Part shown: in pieces, positions 47,721-59,603 of the stretch
How positions within the stretch are numbered: the stretch's first letter is position 1
Layout of the letters: each line of letters opens with the position of its first letter
Source of the DNA: Bombyx mori
Taxonomy: Eukaryota; Arthropoda; Insecta; Lepidoptera; Bombycidae
Direction: 5' to 3'
Assembly: GCF_030269925.1 (NCBI RefSeq)
Contig: NC_085127.1
Coordinates: forward strand, 10,919,501-10,983,500
Length of the DNA: 64,000 bases
Position numbers and translations under genes: made by a program
Notes under the pieces: model-generated
What the model was told of the DNA's origin: nothing
What the model saw: the letters and a program-made list of their open reading frames with translations, nothing else
Database searches by the model: none

Positions 47721-48081
47721 TGGTCCGAGACGTGAGCTGATGAGCTGAAAGGGAGCAAATGAACTCTGCGGAGAATGAGCGGATACGAAAGGGTAGGTAG
47801 GAAAACGGGACTTACTTGGAGGCTGATGCTGGCACTATCACGGTCGTAGTGGTGTTCCTCTGCGATGGGTGGCACATACACCCTTTCACCGGTTCACACT
47901 CAACCTTTTACTTAGTATATAACGAAGGGCGCGCGCGCACAATTTACTCAATATCGTACGAGCGTATCTCCGCGTGCCGTCATGTACCGCACTGTTATGA
48001 GAGGTGCGGGGTGGGGTGCGTACGGGCGACGGCACCCGAGTTGAGCCGAACATTTACAAACGTCGCGCTGTCGCGCGAACA
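47721..48081 (-). repeat. 5' LTR of BEL/Pao element
   Basis: Begins TGTTCGCGCGACAGC on the coding strand, directly after target copy ACAAT (48082-48086). A GGGGT tandem duplication near 48010 is absent from the 3' LTR. The inner edge ends GGACCA and is followed within six bases by TGGTCCTTCAAGC, the likely tRNA primer-binding site (inferred from position). The inner edge is uncertain by several bases because the two LTRs diverge there. Confidence 0.85.
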
Positions 48082-48086
48082 ACAAT

Positions 48087-48962
48087 CATTCATTTAATTA
48101 CGTCAATTTAAATATTATAAATAAAACAACATTTAGTTTGGAATAATTTTAATATATAACTTGAAAATAACAAAGCCTTTTTTTTAATTTTGTAAATTGA
48201 AAATTTTGATTACGTAATATTAGGATTGATTTCAATGAAATCTCTTTGACTAGACATTTAAGGTGAGATCATAAGTGTATAATCTATGGGTAAGCCCTTC
48301 ATTAAAAAGAGCGCGAAGCTATAGTCGGATTTTTAATTAGACGAAGCTAGCTGACAGTAGCTAATGTCACTTTGTGAAATAATGTTGCTATATTTAAAGT
48401 AATAGTGATGCGTTCAGTTCTCGTTCAATCACATGAATGAACAATGAGTGTGAAGAATTAATCATTAATTTCAAACTATAAAAGAATATTATTTATATTT
48501 TACAATAAAATTGTATTAAAGTGCTCCAATATATGTTACTAGTAGTATGTAACTACAATCAGTTTTTTTATTTTCATTACATACCTATAATTGTTATAGG
48601 TATGTAATGAAAATTAAAAAACAACAGTAAATTTTACAACGCGATCACTAAACTAAGTACAAAGTTAGTGATTTAATTAGTAAAGTATGGTACAAATGAC
48701 TGAGTTAGGTACTTTAACTTATATACTTATAAACAATTAATAAGATAATAATTCAGACGAACAAAATTGAGGTCTTAAGGTTCTTAAGGTTAAGATTAGT
48801 ACATACAGAGCTCAGCACTTAATATTATGCTATCTCATAAAGCGAGTTTAATCGTAAATTCCATGTACATACCTACATCAAAGATAACAATTCTACGAAA
48901 TTTTACATCTAACTGTTGCAGCAAGATGTTAATGTGGTGGAAGATTCTAAATAATAGAACAT
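48087..48962. other. intergenic DNA with a perfect 21-bp hairpin
   Basis: AT-rich with no gene. A perfect fold-back lies at 48570-48614: two 21-bp arms with a 3-nt TTG loop. Confidence 0.7.
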
Positions 48963-49940
48963 TTAGTCAATCACATCATCTTCAACATCCGATGACTCGA
49001 GTTTCTCATCTCTGTCTTCATCATCGTTATTGACCTTCGAGCCTTCAGTGTCACGCACATTATTCAGGTTATCATAGACCCGTTTTAAATTCTTCATAAC
49101 ATACGAAGTGCCGTTCGCCTTCCCAATTTTATTTTGATTGAAAATTTTATCGGGCGTACCGTTGTTGGACCTTACGGGCACGGAGAAAGCAGACAGATGT
49201 CTCCTCCCGAAGTCGCGACCCAAACGCTTTTCAGGGTCGTCGGTTTGACTAACATCAACATTGTCAGGCGCGACCCGTTTTCTATCGTAAATATGACCTG
49301 AAACTCGTAGGTCTATAAAGAAGTTCAGAGGATCAACACCGAATTGGGGATTGTATAACGGAGGGTACCACATTGGTGGCGGCGGAGGCAAGATTAAGTT
49401 GGAAGGAGGAAGGCCACTGTCAGTTGTATTCCGACCAGCAGATGGAGCGGGCTTTGGTAGCTCTTCGGTGCCGACATCGACAAAGGTAGACTGTCTTCCC
49501 GGAGGACCAGGACTGCCGCTCGATTTTGCAAGATCTGGTTTTGGTGACAAACTTCTAGACAAAGAATCTTGAATCCTAGCGTGTTTTTCTACAGTTAATT
49601 CTAGCGGTACTTCCGGTCGTGGCTCGTGCTCTTTCTTCTCTTCCTCCTGCTTCGGCCATTCTCGACGCCAATCTGTTTCGTTCTCGGCAAAATATTTATG
49701 CGTTCGACGTTTGAAACGGCGTTGGTAATGAGGGGGTCTACAACCATGCCGTGCGTTGACGAAGGACCTTAACATTTCACTGAAGAAGAAGGCATGCGGT
49801 TGTAGTGGTAAAGCGCTATATAGATATGGAGGGGTAGCGGCCAAAAGTCGCGATACCAATTCTGTGTTCCGTATATCCCGTACGTGAGTTTTGTTTGACG
49901 TCTCTGTAGGTACTTTCTCTTCTTGCACGGAACTCATGAT
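48963..49940 (-). CDS. uncharacterised proline-rich protein with acidic C-terminus (324 aa)
   Basis: I do not recognise this protein. The coding sequence runs from the ATG at 49937 to the stop at 48963. The ATG lies three bases after a splice acceptor (TTAATTTTGTTCCAG), so 49940 is probably the exon edge and a non-coding first exon lies upstream. I prefer this start to the in-frame Met 7 codons further up because that one falls within the acceptor tract. Segments in order: an N-terminal region ending in a hydrophobic/aromatic stretch (PYLYSALPLQPHAFFFSEML), a basic patch (RRFKRRTHK), a Pro/Ser-rich linker, a proline run (PPPPPMWYPP) followed by a compact motif (GVDPLNFFIDLRVSGHIYDR), and an Asp/Glu-rich tail ending DVEDDVID. 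No signal peptide or membrane span is visible. The FFIDLRVSGHIYDRK block is the best seed for a homology search. The long open frame with sensible codon use in AT-rich DNA supports a real gene. Confidence 0.8.
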   Translation of the reverse strand: MMSSVQEEKVPTETSNKTHVRDIRNTELVSRLLAATPPYLYSALPLQPHAFFFSEMLRSFVNARHGCRPPHYQRRFKRRTHKYFAENETDWRREWPKQEEEKKEHEPRPEVPLELTVEKHARIQDSLSRSLSPKPDLAKSSGSPGPPGRQSTFVDVGTEELPKPAPSAGRNTTDSGLPPSNLILPPPPPMWYPPLYNPQFGVDPLNFFIDLRVSGHIYDRKRVAPDNVDVSQTDDPEKRLGRDFGRRHLSAFSVPVRSNNGTPDKIFNQNKIGKANGTSYVMKNLKRVYDNLNNVRDTEGSKVNNDDEDRDEKLESSDVEDDVID

Positions 49941-51545
49941 CTGGAACAAAATTAACAAGCTTTATTTATTTATTAATTAAAGAACTGATGAGAATCAATC
50001 TGCAAATGAGCGAGCGCGGAACCCTATCGCAGATCAGGATTACAGCGTGAATGTAGTACGGTGAACTACAACTGAGTACTGAGCGGTATTTCGAGACATT
50101 TATACTGTTCAACATTTGTTGCCACAAATTACGACATAATTTTAAAGTAGGTACATACTAATGTAATCTGCAAAAATCAATGCGTGTGAAAAGTAAAAAA
50201 TAAAACCAGTTTTATTGCTTTTATTGTCTGTGACCATGGAAACTGTATAGAATACCCAAGCACCAGGCCTTGTATGTTGGCTTTAAAACGGACTTTAACC
50301 GTCTATGTGTAGCTGATTCCAGCTACACGGTAGGCTACCTATTCGCTGGTAGTTGGGGCTAAAAAATAAAAGTGCGATTTAGAACCCACTGAGTTTGTCG
50401 CCAGATTTTCTCAGTGGCTAGAGATTCTGATCCGATGGTAGATTCAGCGAAGCATTGTTCTGGCTAGGGCAGATCTTAGAAGCTTCTTTGAGCACTAGTC
50501 CAAGCGAAGCCAGATTAGAAATCTTCAGGTAGTTAAGCAAAAAAGTGGGCTTTAGTAAGAACTCAAAACGAATTGAGTGACGACCTAATCTGCTATTATT
50601 AGTTTGCATTAAATTATGTTGAACGATATATTACGACATTGTTATCATTGCCTATTAAATTGTCACACACGTTTTGCACTAATAGCTTCAAAATTCAGCA
50701 TTAAAAAATCAGCTTTAAAATTAATAATAATTCACAGATATTTTTTTATCGTACGCTGTAAATGGGTTTTGACGCCATAGTACGGGTGTGATTCAAGTGG
50801 AGCAGATAGTCGGGTGATTATCGCGAGCTCTCCCCCGAACAATGCGTCTGACGGCATTATTCCGAGTGCTGCACTTGTACGGGAGTCCTTAACAAAAGTT
50901 TTAAGATGTGGAAGTAATTAAAATGTGCATCATGCGGATTTAATCTGCTCTACGATATTTTGTGCATCGCTTTTTTGAGTTGCCAAAATATATGTAGGTG
51001 CGCCTGGAAATGCACACGGGTTTTTCTTTCAATTTCATACCCTTCATCCTCCATCCATTAAAAAGTAGCTCATCTTGTAATAAGTTATCACTGAAGTCCA
51101 CGGACATCATCTCACACAGACAAGACATAGTCTCAAGTGATGCAAATAGACTCAAATCACTTGAATGCTTCGAGACAGAAATAGATAGGATGCCACCTAG
51201 ATGGGATGACCCCTTGTAAATCATTTACTGATATAACCTAAGCCCGCCACTGAACTTTGCCAGTACTTAGCTATGCAATAATTTACGGATCCCGAACTTA
51301 CATCAACAATCCGAATACATGCCTGTAATATCGTCTGTCGACATCGATTTTTCAGCTCAACGATGTTTTATTGGCAATATTCGTATGATGCGGACGGCGA
51401 TACGCTTGCGTTCCGATACGGAGGATTCGCTGTTTCGAATTTCCCTTTGAAGGGATTATATTTTAATATCCATGTATTAGAATCTCAGTAAGTCATTTTT
51501 GTTTCTAAATAACGTACTACGGACGAGCTAACAAATTAAATATTA
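49941..51545. other. intergenic / 5' flank of the 324-aa gene
   Basis: Probably contains its untranslated first exon and promoter, which I cannot place. A decayed family-D LINE tail lies at 50370-50530 (CTCAGTGGCTAGAGATTCTG, AGATTCAGCGAAGCATTG). The 94-aa frames near 51000 overlap on both strands and look accidental. Confidence 0.45.
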
Positions 51546-51916
51546 CTAGTGGTCCCGGAGTAGTCGAAATTCGACTATAATTAACTGAAATTATAAGTTT
51601 GAACATTATTATGGTTCTAGTTACAGATTTCGCCAAAACCACACCATAGACAAATAATATTAAAGGTAAACAATAATAACCTATTCTCAATTTGACCACA
51701 GACTTTATGTAATAATAAAAATTTGACAATAAATGAAGAGTATATAATTATATGCGTGTGTGTCAAATACATGGTAGTGTGTGTAATGTTTTTTTTATTG
51801 ATTTAATGTGTTATTAATGCATAATTTAAAAAATATATTAGTATTCTGCATATTCACTATAAGTGTGGAAAATTTCATACTTCACAAAGTTTTGGCTTCA
51901 CATATTAAGATATAGA
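51546..51916 (-). mobile_element. Helitron (family A)
   Basis: Minus strand: 5' TCTATATCTTAATATGTG, 3' hairpin AGTCGAATTTCGACT, end CCACTAG|T. 371 bp. Confidence 0.83.
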
Positions 51917-52137
51917 TAATGTATAAAATTATGAAAAATTATTTAAAAACTTTCAAATAAAAATGAACGCAATAAAAAAATCACGTACTTTTGATTGTAG
52001 AAGACATCATAGACATACATTCGCATAGACATCACAACATGCCGAGTGCTTAACAAAACCCGTAAACGCCACAAAACGAAACACGTTACTCACCTTGATA
52101 GATGAAGTTATAAACTTCAATTGTATAATTATTGTAA

Positions 52138-52578
52138 CTAGTGGTCCCCTAGTAGTCGAAATTCGACTATAACTAATGGTAATTATAATTTGGTACACTA
52201 TTATGATTCTATTGTCAAGGACTATTATACTTCTTTAATCACAGATTTCGTCAAAACTACACTTTAGACAAATATTAATAAGGAAAAATAATATTTAATC
52301 TATTCTCAATTTAACAGACTTTAACTGACAGACTGCAAAGAAAAGTTTGACAATAAACAAATATATGCATGCGTGTGTGTGTCAAATAAATGGTAGTGTG
52401 TGTAATGTTTTCTTTATTGATTTAATGTATCTTTTATGCATTATTTTAAAAAGTATTAGCATTGTGCACTTCTTCTCTATATTCTCTATAAGTGTGGAAA
52501 ATTTCATACTCCTCCGTCCGCGCAATTTTCGTAAAAAGGGATGATACAAAGTTTTTGCTTCACGTATTAATATATAGA
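52138..52578 (-). mobile_element. Helitron (family A), best copy
   Basis: Minus strand: A|TCTATATATTAATACGTG at the 5' end; hairpin AGTCGAATTTCGACT and GGGACCACTAG|T at the 3' end. 441 bp, non-coding. Confidence 0.88.
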
Positions 52579-53145
52579 TAACTCAATCTTTAAAAATCGA
52601 AATTAAACGCCACATTACTAAATCGTATGGGTTTGGAGTGAAAGCGATACATCGGATTTGTGGAACAATAAACCGTAGATTCCGACTGGGCGAGGATATG
52701 GGGGAATCATTAGGGCTGCTAAGATTGGTGAAAGTTTTGCTATGAGAAATCATTAGATAGAAGTGCAATTAAATATTTTTTGTGAGTTTTCCTTATATAT
52801 CAATTTTATTTAATTGAGGACAATTTGATGAGCACTAATATCAAAGGGCTACAATCTGCATAATATATCAAGTTCAGTGAGCCTGAAGCTCTTAAACAAA
52901 AAAGCATAAAAGAAAAAATATTAGAATTTTTATTCTATAGTTAAACTAATGAATTAAACTCATGTCTGAGTCAGGTTAGCTTTTTTCTATACCATAAAAT
53001 TCTTAGAATTCTGTGAACAATAAAGAGTAAATAATCAAAAGTTTAAAAAACAAAAATATGTGAATTTTCCAAGTAACACTAAATGAATTGAATCATTGAA
53101 TTGGGTTTTTATTTTACAAGGTTTCATGAGTCAAAATCATTATTT
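52579..53145. other. AT-rich intergenic DNA, no gene seen
   Basis: No recognisable feature. Confidence 0.4.
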
Positions 53146-53436
53146 TCAAATATATATAAAAATGAATTGCTGTTCGTTAGTCTCGCTAAAACTCGAGAAC
53201 GGCTCGACCGATTTGGCTAATTTTGGTTTTAAATTATTTGTGGAAGTCCAGAGAAGGTTTAAAAAGTAGATAAATATGAAAATACTCGGAATTAAATAAA
53301 AATAACAATTTTGTTTTTCCTTTGCTGTGTCCTCCGTCGGACGGATTCCTTTTGTTTGTTTTAAGTTTATTTTATACAAAAGCTTAGGCCTTTTATTTAT
53401 CAATCGAGGCACTACGAAGTCTGCCGGGTCAGCTAG
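53146..53436 (+). mobile_element. Helitron (family B)
   Basis: TCAAATATATATAAAAATGA at the start (slightly mutated 5' tip) and TGCCGGGTCAGCTAG|T at the end. Confidence 0.82.
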
Positions 53437-55082
53437 TTTTCAAATAAAATTCATCTTTAATGATCTTTTACAACGATCATTTACAAATGATAATTTTATT
53501 AAGAAAATATAAATTTTATTATATTCTGTTGTTGAAGAACAGTACCAGCCCTATATCTACATCGCTCACAATAAATTCAGTGTCGTATCTGTATTCAAAC
53601 AGTTGATGTGAGCGTGAAGCGCGAATCTTACGTACGCGACGATGAGCAAACACCGACTCTACCCTCCTCTTTACATAGACATAATCTATACTACACCCGT
53701 TTGTGTCGGGTTTTTTTTTTATTATACGTTTATATCATACATTTTGTATAGTCTGTACTCAAAATATTAAATATTAAGGTTTTTTTATTGCTTAGATTAT
53801 CTATGGTTAAAATTCTACCAATTTTTTTGCATTAAAAAGTGATGGTTTTAAATTAGCACTTAATTTATAGTATCACGCAAGACACATAATGTTTTTCTTT
53901 TTGTGAAAAGCCCATCGATCATCTCTATCTCAATTTCCAATGGACAATTAGTTTAATTTGTAATTATGATTGAAACTTACTAATAATATTTTTTAAAATG
54001 CTATTTAAAATTTTCTCAATATTATTTACACCGACGAACGTTTACATATATTTGTACCATTATTCGCCAAAAACATTTTACAATTTTGAAAAAATCTCAT
54101 GCAAAAACGAACGTAATAGAAAAAACGAGATTGCGACGACTGATAAATAATGTAGCTGTTGAGGTGCTCACGGTGGCTGGGAACGTTAATTTCCATATTA
54201 AACCGTCACAAAGGAAGCAGATTCAAAAACCGTACCAACGCCGCCGGGGTGGCTTAACAATCTAATTTTTTTTTTGATATGGCATTTTGTGCATATTTAA
54301 ATTCTTTTAAAAAAAAAATTTTTTTTTTTTTTTAAATATTGAATGATTATCAGTGTTGAAGAGGTGGCCATTCCAGTGTCCCCAAAACAAGTGGACGAGC
54401 ACAGGCTCAGCCAGGAGAGGTTCTGTTATTTTATGATGTTCTATATTAGTTTATATAGATCTGTAGTTATTTGGACTATACAATTTCGACTATCTTCTTC
54501 TTAATACGCCCCTAATACGCCCCTAATACGTTTAAGTGCGTGACCACAAAAAGTTTAAAGTATTCTTCGGAAATAATGAAATGAAAATAATAAACTCAAT
54601 ATTAAATCGTAAAAGTAGTACCTATTGTTCTTTTACAATTAATCAAATTACACCACGAAATATTTTACTGGGTACAGTCGATTCGATTTTTCCTATCCTC
54701 CAAATAAAAAGCTATTTCTTCAACTTCATACTTGTAAACACATAGAGGTATACTCAATTTTCAACTCTTCAATATGCCACATCCAGAACATTCTGTAATC
54801 GTGAACTCAAACAATATTGCGCGGATATACCGGCAGGGTATGATAATCGCGTCAAAACGCACGTGAAGTGGAGAGAGGGGGGCTAAGCTGTGGGCTTAAC
54901 GTTCCTGATTATACAACTCAGACTGTAAAGAGAGTTATGATTTATAGCGTCCTGTGATTACTTACAAAAATTGTGAATAAAAATAAAAATATAAATTTAT
55001 TATCTTTTTCTATTCTATTATTTGTTTTTAATTTGGGTTATATTTTAATTTATGCTATAATTTAATGTAATAATTTTAATTT
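53437..55082. other. AT-rich intergenic DNA, no gene seen
   Basis: Homopolymer runs near 54265-54335 and a small duplication CGCCCCTAATA near 54506-54530. No gene or known element recognised. Confidence 0.45.
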
Positions 55083-55211
55083 ATGGGTTTTAATTTGGAT
55101 GAATCACTGTATCTAATATGCAGTATCTAATACACGCTGTATCTAATATACAGTGTGTTCTTGTCAGTTTTGTATCTAATATACAGTGTGTTCTTCCAAA
55201 TTAAAACCCAT
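55083..55211. repeat. short TIR element with internal ATACAGTGTG repeats
   Basis: Perfect 16-bp inverted ends ATGGGTTTTAATTTGG, extending imperfectly to about 30 bp. Inside, TGTATCTAATATACAG-type words recur four times. 129 bp in all. Confidence 0.75.
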
Positions 55212-57153
55212 TTGGTGGCAAATGCTGCTTTAGTTTAAAAAAAATCTGTTTATCTCAAAATTAAACAATTGTATTTATTAATGAATAATTCAATGTTTTT
55301 TTGGTACCAACATGAGCAAACATGAGCGAATTAAAAATTATGAAAACGAATAGGCAATTTAAAACGTAATTTTATCATTATAACATTAATGTCGAACTAA
55401 ATAAAACTTGTAAAACACAACAGATAGCATCAAAAAAACCAAACGAGATGAATAATTGCAAGGACAAATAAAATCGAACATTTTTGTTCATTTTTTCATT
55501 TGCAACGAGGAGCGTCGGATCCATTCGCTTTTAAGCATCATTCTCTTTTTTTCATGAAACGAAAATAAAAGTATCCAGCACTCTGTAATGGCTGACAGAG
55601 ATTTCAATTTCGCCTACATTACTAAACATTTTGTATAATATCGAACTTGAAGTTTTGTTTACTCTTCACCTAGAAAAAGTCTGCCACAGTATAAAGTCAA
55701 ACAGCTTACCCAGCTATCCCTGCTTAATATATAGACTATAAATTATTACGGATTCATTTTCTCAAAGCTTAAATACTAAATCTTGCGGTTGCCATAATCA
55801 TTTCCAGAAAAACGTGACAGTAAATAAAAAACAACAATAAATCATTGTTTTCAAAATGTAATGTTGGTGTCGTAACGATTTAGGTGCTGCATAATTTTAA
55901 ATAACTTAAATGATTGAAACATTTCCTCGACTAAACCGGGGCCATACGAGAAATTTTAAAGAAAATTGCGAAAACCAAAATACATCGTAGAACAAGAGAT
56001 ATGTAAGCTGAAAAGAGTGAAAATTGCGATTGGCTATGACGACCGGAATCACGGCACACTAATCAACCGAGTCAGTCGAGTAGAAAGCTGAATGTACCCA
56101 ATTTCCTAACGAGATCCATCGTCCGAGATACGAACATTACATCCAGTGATACCCAGGGAACGAACGAGTGAATGTAATGACGTGAAAATGAACGATTGCA
56201 ATAGATTTTTCTTTTTTTTGTTTGATGCGGCAAAATTGTTCTTTTTTCGTAATTTTCCGTAGAATGGTTAAAATTATAAGAAAATCTGTTCTAGTTACTT
56301 CAAAAACAGAACACATCAAGATTTTGCAAGTAAAAAAAAAAAATTTATGTCATAACTCGATGGTCAAATAACTTTTTAGTAGGAAGATTAAATTTGGCTA
56401 AAATATTTTAGCCTAATTGATCATATCATCAATCATACAATATATATATCATATGTCAAATTTATCGTTTCATTTAAAATAAGTTATCCCCATACTTAAA
56501 GCTATAATAATAAAATCGTAAAAGTTTAACATCGATTTAACATCAATTAGCGGTGATAACAAATACTAGAGTAATTATTTTTTTAAATCTGTAAGTGAGA
56601 AGATAATCTTTCATTGCAAAAATTTATATAAACAGTTACCGGAGCACATCACAACCTCAACGCAGCCATCTTGAGACATGAGGTCCAAGACTGTGTTGCT
56701 GAACCAGCAGAAATACTACGGTGGTACCTACTCAACATACGCCCTGACTCAGCCGGTAATACTAACAATTTGATCAAATTAAAATTGTAAAACATCATAA
56801 ATCAAAAATACCTATCGTTTGCAGACTAAAACACGTATGTACCTCAAGGGTTGTCATTAGCGTGTCCTTTGATTACACAGCGACAAGACGACGAAGTGTC
56901 TTTAATTATTCCACAGAACACACACGCGATTAATTACTTATAACGCGTTCGGTAATTATTTGACGTCTCTTTCATGGTTGAAGCGATTAGTAAATTAATA
57001 ATTTAGCAAACAAAATACATTCTAAAAACACTGATACGTAAAGTAGATGTTTGGTGAGCTGTTTTTGGTCAATGGGTGTACTTGCACATTAATTTTGAGT
57101 GCGACATAAATTTCTACATGAAATGCGGTTTCGATTTTAACTGAGACAGGATG
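55212..57153. other. AT-rich intergenic DNA, no gene seen
   Basis: A heavily decayed Bm1 may lie at 56660-56750 (CATCTTGAGACATGAGGTCC). Nothing else is recognised. Confidence 0.4.
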
Positions 57154-57590
57154 TCGTCGTGGCCTAAAGGATAAGACGTCCGGTGCATACGGGTTGAGGC
57201 GATGCACCGACGTTCGAATCTCAGGCGGGTACCAATTTTTCTAATGAAATACGTACTCGACAATTGTTCACGATTGACTTCCACTGTGAAAGAATAACAT
57301 CGTGTAATAAAAATCAAACCCGCAAAATTATAATTTGCGTAATTACTGGTGGTAGGACCTCTTGTGAGTCCCCGCGGGTAGGTACCACTATCCTGCCTAT
57401 TTCAGCCGTGAAGCAGTAATGCGTTTCGGTTTGAAGGACGGGGCAGCCGTTGTAACTATACTTGAGACCTTAGAACTTATATCTCAAGGTGGGTGGCGCA
57501 TTTACGTCGTAGATGTCTATGGGCTCCAGTAACCACTTACCACCACGTGGGCTGTGAGCTTGTCCACCCATCTAAGCAACAAAAAAAAAA
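57154..57590 (+). repeat. full-length Bm1 SINE with tRNA-like promoter
   Basis: The head has an A box (TGGCCTAAAGG at about 57160) and a B box (GTTCGAATCTC at about 57211), the split promoter of RNA polymerase III. The Bm1 body and an A-rich tail (CAACAAAAAAAAAA) follow. 437 bp; the most complete copy in the window. Confidence 0.92.
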
Positions 57591-59310
57591 TGCGCACACA
57601 ATATATTCTAAGCAGGAACTCTCTTATTCAATGTTCGCAGACTCTCCCGGTATTATCATCTCCCCGTCTCGCGTCGGCTAATAACAATAAAAGCGTTATC
57701 GTATTGCGTCGCAATACTGTTCTGTCGCTTACATTCCGTCAAAGAACCGTACCTGAAACTACAAATTTATGGACGTTCCAATATTATTATTTTTTTTTTT
57801 AATAGGCTATTTTTTCCGACTCGATCGTCCGTGACTACGAAAACTGTAATGTATTCGAAATGTTTCTAATAATGTAATAATAATAAAAAACGCGTGATTT
57901 AGAAGGTTAAAAATAGTTTTGATTAGTTATATCCGCGACTTCCGGAAACTGAAGTGAATACTATTATTTTTCGCTAACGCAATTTAAAAGAATGTTTGAC
58001 TTGTAGAATTATATTGACATTTATTTTTAACTTTATTCGTTTAAAAAAAAAAGTATTGGATGCATGCATTGAATAAAGTCATCAAGTGTCTGACACTCTT
58101 AGAAGATATTCAGTTTACAGATAACCCTCACTATAACACGGTAGATATGTACGCTCCTACAAAGTCCCGCGTTGTGCGAAACCGTGTTATATGAGACTAG
58201 AAGCCAATACAAAAAGGAGAGTAATTATTTCTGAATGAAACATCTCAACTATGCCTGTATGTATTTTTTTACCTATTATACATAAAAAGTAAACAGTAAA
58301 ATTTTGGGATATTCCCATTTATTGTGAGTTCATAGTGTAATTTACAAAATAATTTTAAAGAAAAATCTCGCTATCGTGTTCTAGAAGTACCGTGTCATAA
58401 GAAGGTTTTGGGGATTTTACTTTCAGTGTTAGAACGCAACCATGTTGTAGATGTATCGTGCCACAGGAGGGCTCCCTGTATTATCTGTACTGAAAACTAA
58501 GCATGTTTGACTTTGCGCGGCAATGATAGTTCAAGGAGATGCTTAAAAAATTTAATTACTCGTGTAGGATTTTACCAGTTCATTGCCTTTAGTGTACAGC
58601 TCACCAACACAAAATAACTATATGACGTCTACATAAAATGGCTATAAGAGATGATCGGGTGCCAAATAAGGCATATCAAGAGACTGCTGCTACAAGGCGG
58701 TTAAATCTTGTAAGTTTTCCGTTCCTCTACTTATCAACGATATAAAAATCTCCGTTATTAACTAATCTTCCAAAGTTCGTTATTCACGTATATTAGCAAT
58801 TTTAATGACTAGAAGTGAAATTAATTCATGGAGTGTCCATTTCTAAAATATTCAGAATCCTGTGTATTCCTCTACAGCGTAGCTTCCCTTTGTGTCGCGC
58901 GGCACGCAATAAAGGTGCTACGTAGCTACGTGCTACGGCGTAAACAGACTACAGAAAAAGCATTGTAGGTACATAGTTTGTGAGCTTGAATATTTTATGT
59001 AAATTCTTAACGAATAGAGTTTGAACGACATGGACTTATTTAAAGTAAATTTTATATTTTAATTAAATATTTCCACATAACAACTTCGAAAATCAATCGT
59101 CTTAAAAGTACTTCCAGTTTTATACGTCCCATATTTAATTAACTTTGCATCGCATACGTCCCATATTTAATTAACTTTGCATCGCATAAGACATTAGTTT
59201 AATAAAATTTTGGGTAGTATCGAACTGTGGTTCGAACCTGATGTGCAGGAGGTACCATTATCTCTAAATAAAAACGTACTTAGACTGAGTTCACGACGAA
59301 TCAGTAATTA
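57591..59310. other. intergenic DNA with a 32-bp tandem duplication
   Basis: No gene recognised. 58120-58470 has repeated ATAACACGG/CCGTGTTAT-type words and looks like an unclassified repeat. 59124-59187 is a perfect tandem duplication of a 32-bp unit beginning ACGTCCCATATTTAATTAAC. Confidence 0.6.
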
Positions 59311-59603
59311 TCTATATATATATAAAAATGAATTGCTGTTCGTTAGTCTCGCTAAAACTTAAGAACGGCTGGACCGATTGGACTAATTTTGGTCTTGAAT
59401 TGTTTGTGGAAGTCCAGAGAAGGTTTAAAAGGTAGATAAATATGAAAATGCTTGGAATTAAATAAAAATAACAATTTTGTTTTTTCCTTTGATGTGTCCC
59501 CCGTCGGACGGATTCATTTTCTTTGTTTTAAGTTTATTTTACACAAAAGCTTAAGTCTTTTATTTATAGATTGAGGTACTACGAAATCTGCCGGGTCAGC
59601 TAG
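59311..59603 (+). mobile_element. Helitron (family B), tandem copy 1
   Basis: A|TCTATATATATATAAAAAT at the start, GCCGGGTCAGCTAG at the end; directly followed by a second copy. Confidence 0.88.

Larger units (their letters stand above)
39630..48081 (-). mobile_element. BEL/Pao LTR retrotransposon, full length, 5-bp TSD
   Basis: The element is 8.45 kb and is read on the minus strand. LTRs of 361-374 bp sit at 47721-48081 (5') and 39630-40003 (3'). The outer ends read TG...CA and the target duplication is ACAAT (39625-39629 and 48082-48086). Gag carries a DUF1759-like domain and zinc knuckles; pol carries aspartic protease, reverse transcriptase, RNase H and integrase in BEL/Pao order. Pol is broken by stops and a frameshift, so this copy is not autonomous as it stands. 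A second, TIR-bearing DNA element lies in the leader between the 5' LTR and gag. The element landed next to a Bm1 SINE (39220-39590). Confidence 0.95.

Noticed and set aside
50940..51224. 94-aa frame (minus) and 73-aa frame (plus) over the same bases
   Set aside because: Mutually antisense, no known motif and no splice context that decides between them.
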